From assembly GCA_040902105.1 (NCBI GenBank), contig JBBDXW010000069.1:1-64000 (forward strand): DNA of 64,000 nucleotides, read 5' to 3'. Both the position numbers and the translations under genes were made by a program. The notes under the pieces are model-generated. The model did no database searches and was not told the DNA's origin. It saw nothing but the letters and a program-made list of their open reading frames with translations. How positions within the stretch are numbered: position 1 is the first letter of the stretch; every line of letters begins with the position of its first letter. Below, in pieces: positions 60,175 to 64,000 of the stretch. Source of the DNA: IDS-8 sp040902105 (GTDB lineage: Bacteria; Pseudomonadota; Gammaproteobacteria; Steroidobacterales; Woeseiaceae).

Positions 60175-60411
60175 ATGTTATCCAACATCAGTCCAATTCA
60201 ACTGCTGATCGTACTCGCGATTGTGCTGGCTATTTTCGGCACCAAGCGCTTGCGAACGCTCGGCTCGGACCTCGGCAGTGCGGTCAAGGGATTTCGCACG
60301 GCAGTCAGCGACGCCGACAAAGACTCCGCCGAGCAAATCGACGACAAATCCAAAGATGCGGATTTTGAGAACACACCTGTCGATGAGCCCAGAAAGCAAA
60401 ACCGGGGCTAG
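60175..60411 (+). CDS. tatA: Twin-arginine translocase subunit TatA
   Basis: This 78-aa protein has an N-terminal helix (QLLIVLAIVLAIFGTKRL) followed by FG-x-KR hinge and an amphipathic helix (LGSDLGSAVKGFRTAV), then an acidic/charged tail. It forms the pore for folded proteins. First of tatABC. Confidence 0.95.
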   Translation: MLSNISPIQLLIVLAIVLAIFGTKRLRTLGSDLGSAVKGFRTAVSDADKDSAEQIDDKSKDADFENTPVDEPRKQNRG

Positions 60412-60492
60412 GAGTCTGCGCAGGAAAAGATCGCCCGATGTGCCGATCCACCGCGATCCGGCCCGTAACTTTCTGACGCCCGCGGAAGACTA

Positions 60493-60915
60493 GTGTCCGG
60501 AGTCGGCTTTTGGGAGCTGGTGCTTCTTTTTGCTATCGGGCTCATTGTTCTCGGCCCGGAGCGCCTGCCCAAGGTAGCGAGTCAACTCGGCAACTGGGTG
60601 GGTCAGGCACGCCGCATGACCCGCGTATTGAGGCGTCAGCTCGAAGACGAACTCAATCTGGAAAAGGAACTGAATATCCGGCCACGGCCGCCGGTAAAAT
60701 CATTGCCACAGAAACCGGCGAAGGAACTCGACGACACCTATTCGCCGGCACATGACGCCGGCAGCCCCGGCAGCGGCGTGGGAGCCGCGGACCCAGGCAG
60801 CAACAACGACTTTGCCGATACGGATGTCCTCGATGAGCCGGTCAAAGGCGGGGCGAAAACAACCGTGGACGTTGTGACCCCCGACAGGAATAGCGCTGCC
60901 AAAAGCAACACGTGA
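60493..60915 (+). CDS. tatB: Twin-arginine translocase subunit TatB
   Basis: This 140-aa protein starts (GTG) with GFWELVLLFAIGLIVLGPERLP, the TatB transmembrane helix and GPERLP hinge, then a long amphipathic helix (GQARRMTRVLRRQLEDE) and Pro/Asp-rich tail. It forms the receptor complex with TatC. Stop overlaps tatC by four bases. Confidence 0.95.
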   Translation: MSGVGFWELVLLFAIGLIVLGPERLPKVASQLGNWVGQARRMTRVLRRQLEDELNLEKELNIRPRPPVKSLPQKPAKELDDTYSPAHDAGSPGSGVGAADPGSNNDFADTDVLDEPVKGGAKTTVDVVTPDRNSAAKSNT

Positions 60916-61697
60916 GCGATAGCAGAAAAAAAAAGGCGGAAGCTGGCAACGAAGAGCTCGCCGAAGGGTCACTGCTGTCGCATCTGATCGAACTCCGCGG
61001 ACGCCTGCTGAAAATTGGCGCAGCGGTGGTGCTGGTGTTCATTGCGCTGCTGCCGTTTTCGCGAAGGATCTTTACGCTGGTCTCCGATCCTTTGCGGGAA
61101 GTGCTACCCGGCAACGCCCTGATTGCGACGGCGGTAGCCTCGCCTCTTCTTACGCCTTTTAAATTGACGTTTTTCGTGGCGCTCTTTATTGCAATGCCGA
61201 TCGTGCTTTACCAGGTCTGGGCATTTGTCGCGCCAGGACTCTATAAAAAAGAAAAGCGTTTCGCCATACCGCTGCTCGCGTCCAGTATTGTCCTTTTCTA
61301 TCTCGGAATCACATTCGCCTACTTCCTGGTGTTTCCGCTGATGTTCGGCTTTTTCACGGCAATCGCGCCGGAGGGCGTCGAGGTTCAGACGGACATCGCG
61401 CAATTCCTCGATTTTGTCACGATGGTCGCCCTTGCCTTCGGCCTGGCGTTCGAAGTGCCGATAGCGGTTGTGCTGATCGTCTGGACCGGACTGGTCACCA
61501 TCGAGAAACTCAGGCAGGCCAGACCGTACGTATTTCTCGGGGCATTCGTTGTGGGTATGTTTCTCACGCCGCCCGACGTCTTCAGCCAGACCCTGCTGGC
61601 GGTGCCTGTCTACCTTCTTTACGAGCTCGGCATCGTGATGGCGAGAGTCTTCTCCGTCAGGAACGAACCGGAGCCGGGAGCCGAGCCCAGCGAATAG
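60912..61697 (+). CDS. tatC: Twin-arginine translocase subunit TatC
   Basis: This 261-aa six-helix membrane protein binds the RR signal. SLLSHLIELRGRLLKIG, YQVWAFVAPGLYKKEKRF, and FLGAFVVGMFLTPPDVFSQTLLAVPVYLLYELG are diagnostic. GTG start overlapping tatB (GTGA). Confidence 0.97.
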   Translation: MSDSRKKKAEAGNEELAEGSLLSHLIELRGRLLKIGAAVVLVFIALLPFSRRIFTLVSDPLREVLPGNALIATAVASPLLTPFKLTFFVALFIAMPIVLYQVWAFVAPGLYKKEKRFAIPLLASSIVLFYLGITFAYFLVFPLMFGFFTAIAPEGVEVQTDIAQFLDFVTMVALAFGLAFEVPIAVVLIVWTGLVTIEKLRQARPYVFLGAFVVGMFLTPPDVFSQTLLAVPVYLLYELGIVMARVFSVRNEPEPGAEPSE

Positions 61698-61998
61698 TTC
61701 GCCCCTGGTGATCATAGTGAGCCGGGTGAGCGGAGTCCTCTCCGGCGCCCGAGCTTGTGCAGAGGTTCCCCAGGTTGCGCCCAAAATTCAATCGTGTTTA
61801 ATGCCTTTGGATATCCGGGAGCACAACGGGCGGTACCGGGCTGATACTTTTGCTGTTCACGAAGCCGATCAAGAAACTGATGGGCGGCATCGATTAGCGG
61901 AGACCGGGGCTTCGCAGATTCTGCACAGGCCGGCCCAAAAACAGAAAAACAATTCGACAGTTTGAACAAATGACAATACCCGGTTAAGGAGGTCGTGC
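61698..61998. other. Intergenic region between tatC and the M2 peptidase gene
   Basis: These 301 bp hold no supported gene. CTTGTGCAGAGGTTCCCC at 61754-61771 matches the outer flank of the REP-like element at 19.3 kb, and an inverted match (TTCTGCACAGG) is at 61918-61928. A very good AGGAGG precedes the peptidase start. Confidence 0.45.
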
Positions 61999-63822
61999 AT
62001 GAGAATAGTTGCATTTTGCGGCGTCGTTGCGTTGGCCATCGTCGGCTGCGACGCGGGTGTGGATGGCAATGGCGGCAAGGCCGCGGGAGCGTCCCGGGAT
62101 GAAACCGCAGACCAGTTCGTCGGGCGAATCAACGCCGAACTCAAAGAGTTGAGTACGGAACTCGGCGCGGCAGGCTGGGTCCGTGCAACCTATATCACCC
62201 ATGACACCGCGACACTGGATTCCCTGGCGAATCAGAAATATTCGGCCTGGCACAGCCGTTCGGTCGCCGAATCGCTCAAGTACGCCGACCAGGACCTCGC
62301 GCCTGAAACGGCCAGAGCGCTGAACCTGCTCAAACTCGGAACGTCGGAGCCCGCGCCCGACGACCCCGCGAAGCGCAGGGAACTTTCAGAGATTACGACG
62401 GAACTGGCGGGCATGTACGGTGAGGGAAAATACTGTCCCGGGGACGGCCGTGAATGTCTCGCGCTGGGCGAACTCGAGGAAATCATGGCCCAAAGCCGCG
62501 ATTACGACGAAAACCTCGAGGCCTGGGTCGGATGGCGCACCGTGTCGCCGCCGATGCGCGACAAGTACCGGCGATTTGCGGAACTGGCGAACGAAGGAGC
62601 GACCGAGCTCGGGTTTGCCGATCTCGGCGAAATGTGGCGCTCCGGTTACGACATGAGCCCGGCGGAATTCGAACAGGAATCGTTGCGCCTGTGGAACCAG
62701 GTCAAGCCGCTTTACGACGCGCTGCACTGTCACGTTCGCGCGCAGCTTGCGGAACATTACGGCGAGGACAAGGTGCCGCTGGATGAGCCGATTCCGGCAC
62801 ACCTGCTCGGCAACATGTGGGCGCAGGACTGGTCCAATATTTACGACCTGCTCGAACCTTACCACGGTGTCGCGGATCTCGACGTCGACAAGGCGCTGAC
62901 GGAACAGGAGTACACGCCGCAGCAGATGGTCCGCTCGGCAGAGCAGTTTTACGTCTCGCTCGGGCTCCCGGAATTGCCGGCAACCTTCTGGGAACGGTCG
63001 CTCTTCACCAAGCCGGAGGATCGCGAGGTTATCTGCCACGCCAGCGCGTGGGGACTCGACGGCGGCAAGGACCTGCGCATCAAGATGTGCATCAAGGGGA
63101 CGTTTGAAGATCTGCGCACGATCTATCACGAGCTTGGACACAATTTCTACCAACGTGCCTACAGCGGCCAGCCGCCGGTCTTTCAGGGGGGCGCGCATTC
63201 CGGATTTCACGAAGCCATCGGCGACACGGTCACTCTTTCGATGACCCCTGCATACCTGGAGCAGGTCGGCCTCATATCGGCGGCAACGGACAGCAAGGAA
63301 GCTGTAATAAACCGCCAGATGGTGCAGGCACTCGACAGCATCGCGTTTCTGCCATTCGGCAAGCTGGTCGACGAATGGCGCTGGGGCGTTTTTTCGGGGC
63401 AGATAAAACCGGAGGATTACAACAAGGCATGGTGGGAATTGCATACGCGTTATCAGGGGATCGTGCCGCCGGTCGAGCGCACCGAGGAACAGTTCGATCC
63501 CGGCGCCAAATACCACATTCCCGGCAACACGTCTTACACGCGGTACTTCCTGGCCCGCATCCTGCAATTCCAGTTTCAGCGTGCGCTGTGCGAAACCGCA
63601 GGGTATGAAGGCCCGCTGCACGAGTGCTCGATTTATGGCAGCAAAGCGGCCGGCGAAAAACTGCAGGCGATGCTTGACGCCGGCGCCAGCGAACCCTGGC
63701 AGGATACGCTGGCGAAGCTGACCGGTACGCGGCAGATGGATGCGTCGGCAATCATCGACTATTTTCAGCCGTTGATGACCTGGCTCGAGGAACAGAATAA
63801 GGGTCGTAGCTGCGGCTGGTGA
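61999..63822 (+). CDS. M2 family dipeptidyl carboxypeptidase (ACE-like) lipoprotein
   Basis: This 607-aa zinc peptidase resembles angiotensin-converting enzyme. The N-terminus has a lipoprotein signal (VVALAIVGCDAG, lipidated Cys17). Zinc ligands are His377 and His381 (HELGH) and Glu405 (HEAIGD), the 24-residue gap equal to that in ACE. Likely cleaves dipeptides from peptide C-termini in the periplasm. Strong AGGAGG upstream; the next gene starts 7 bp after the stop. Confidence 0.93.
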   Translation: MRIVAFCGVVALAIVGCDAGVDGNGGKAAGASRDETADQFVGRINAELKELSTELGAAGWVRATYITHDTATLDSLANQKYSAWHSRSVAESLKYADQDLAPETARALNLLKLGTSEPAPDDPAKRRELSEITTELAGMYGEGKYCPGDGRECLALGELEEIMAQSRDYDENLEAWVGWRTVSPPMRDKYRRFAELANEGATELGFADLGEMWRSGYDMSPAEFEQESLRLWNQVKPLYDALHCHVRAQLAEHYGEDKVPLDEPIPAHLLGNMWAQDWSNIYDLLEPYHGVADLDVDKALTEQEYTPQQMVRSAEQFYVSLGLPELPATFWERSLFTKPEDREVICHASAWGLDGGKDLRIKMCIKGTFEDLRTIYHELGHNFYQRAYSGQPPVFQGGAHSGFHEAIGDTVTLSMTPAYLEQVGLISAATDSKEAVINRQMVQALDSIAFLPFGKLVDEWRWGVFSGQIKPEDYNKAWWELHTRYQGIVPPVERTEEQFDPGAKYHIPGNTSYTRYFLARILQFQFQRALCETAGYEGPLHECSIYGSKAAGEKLQAMLDAGASEPWQDTLAKLTGTRQMDASAIIDYFQPLMTWLEEQNKGRSCGW

Positions 63823-63829
63823 GGCGTCC

Positions 63830-64000
63830 ATGTACGACTTCGAAAAACTCGGCGCGTTCTATCTGGGCAAGCGCGTCGACACCGACGCGAACTCGTTAAC
63901 CGACGACCTGGTGCTGTACGACTCGCGGGATCTGACGACGCACGCGGTCATCATCGGCATGACCGGGTCCGGGAAGACAGGCCTTGGCATCGGGATGCTG
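63830..64000 (+). CDS. HerA-like ATP-binding protein, N-terminal fragment (runs off window)
   Basis: The first 57 codons are present. MYDFEKLGAFYLGKR is followed by LVLYDSRDLTTHAVIIGMTGSGKTGLGIGML with Walker A GMTGSGKTG at about residues 43-51. This is the start of a HerA/FtsK-superfamily ATPase, probably the DUF87/DUF853-like type. It is co-directional and close to the M2 peptidase. Truncation is due to the window edge. Confidence 0.7.
   Translation, partial: MYDFEKLGAFYLGKRVDTDANSLTDDLVLYDSRDLTTHAVIIGMTGSGKTGLGIGML

Overview
The window is about 64 kb of GC-rich chromosomal DNA with dense, mostly housekeeping gene content. Gene orders point to a gammaproteobacterium: mrcA divergent from pilMNOPQ-aroK-aroB, gmk-rpoZ-spoT with recG, tesA divergent from ybbA-ybbP, rph-rdgB-hemW, and dtd next to tatABC. 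An aa3-type oxidase, a TrkAH potassium system, a TRAP transporter and an ACE-like M2 peptidase suggest a free-living aerobe with type IV pili, perhaps marine. The family-level assignment is inference only. No rRNA, tRNA, CRISPR array, phage or complete insertion sequence was found.

Layout. 0.1-2.3 kb (minus): trpE-trpG behind a complete attenuator (promoter, 14-codon leader with two Trp codons, terminator). 2.35-3.7 kb (minus): an unrecognised protein that looks like a degenerate ribonucleotide-reductase alpha chain. 3.9-8.1 kb (plus): yajQ, ppc, and a 2-hydroxyacid dehydrogenase. 8.1-11.8 kb (minus): a NUDIX hydrolase and ybbP-ybbA. 11.8-14.3 kb (plus): tesA and fadD. 14.3-24.4 kb (minus): hemE, pyrF, dgt, aroB, aroK and pilQPONM. 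24.9-28.2 kb (plus): mrcA and a conserved hypothetical. 28.2-33.7 kb (minus): gltA, rpmE, hemW, rdgB, rph and a PP2C phosphatase. 34.0-41.7 kb (plus): yicC, gmk, rpoZ, spoT, ridA, recG, ubiA. Then come comF (minus) and bioC (plus). 44.0-50.5 kb (plus): the cytochrome c oxidase and assembly cluster (coxB, coxA, a small membrane protein, ctaG, coxC, surf1, a SCO-like protein, ctaB). 50.5-58.0 kb (plus): uvrD, trkA, trkH, a TPR protein, and TRAP permeases. 58.0-59.1 kb (minus): the TRAP binding protein, convergent with its permeases. 59.6-64.0 kb (plus): dtd, tatABC, an M2 dipeptidase lipoprotein, and the start of a HerA-like ATPase cut by the window edge.

Many neighbours overlap by four bases (ATGA, GTGA or TTGA), as in trpE/trpG, ybbA/ybbP, pilN/O/P, rph/rdgB/hemW, coxA/small protein, surf1/SCO-like, trkH/TPR/dctQ and tatB/tatC, which implies translational coupling. 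Intergenic regions hold several perfect or near-perfect inverted repeats (27, 35, 24, 26, 29 and 17 bp arms), some forming the 3' ends of genes. The rpmE-hemW gap carries a symmetrical pair of perfect DnaA boxes beside an AT-rich stretch.

The least ordinary items are the RNR-like orphan, the inverted repeat that encodes the same C-terminal tail in both fadD and hemE, the DnaA-box palindrome, the oxidase cluster without ctaA, and a structured 59.2-59.5 kb intergenic region. I did not find a clearly new multi-gene system.
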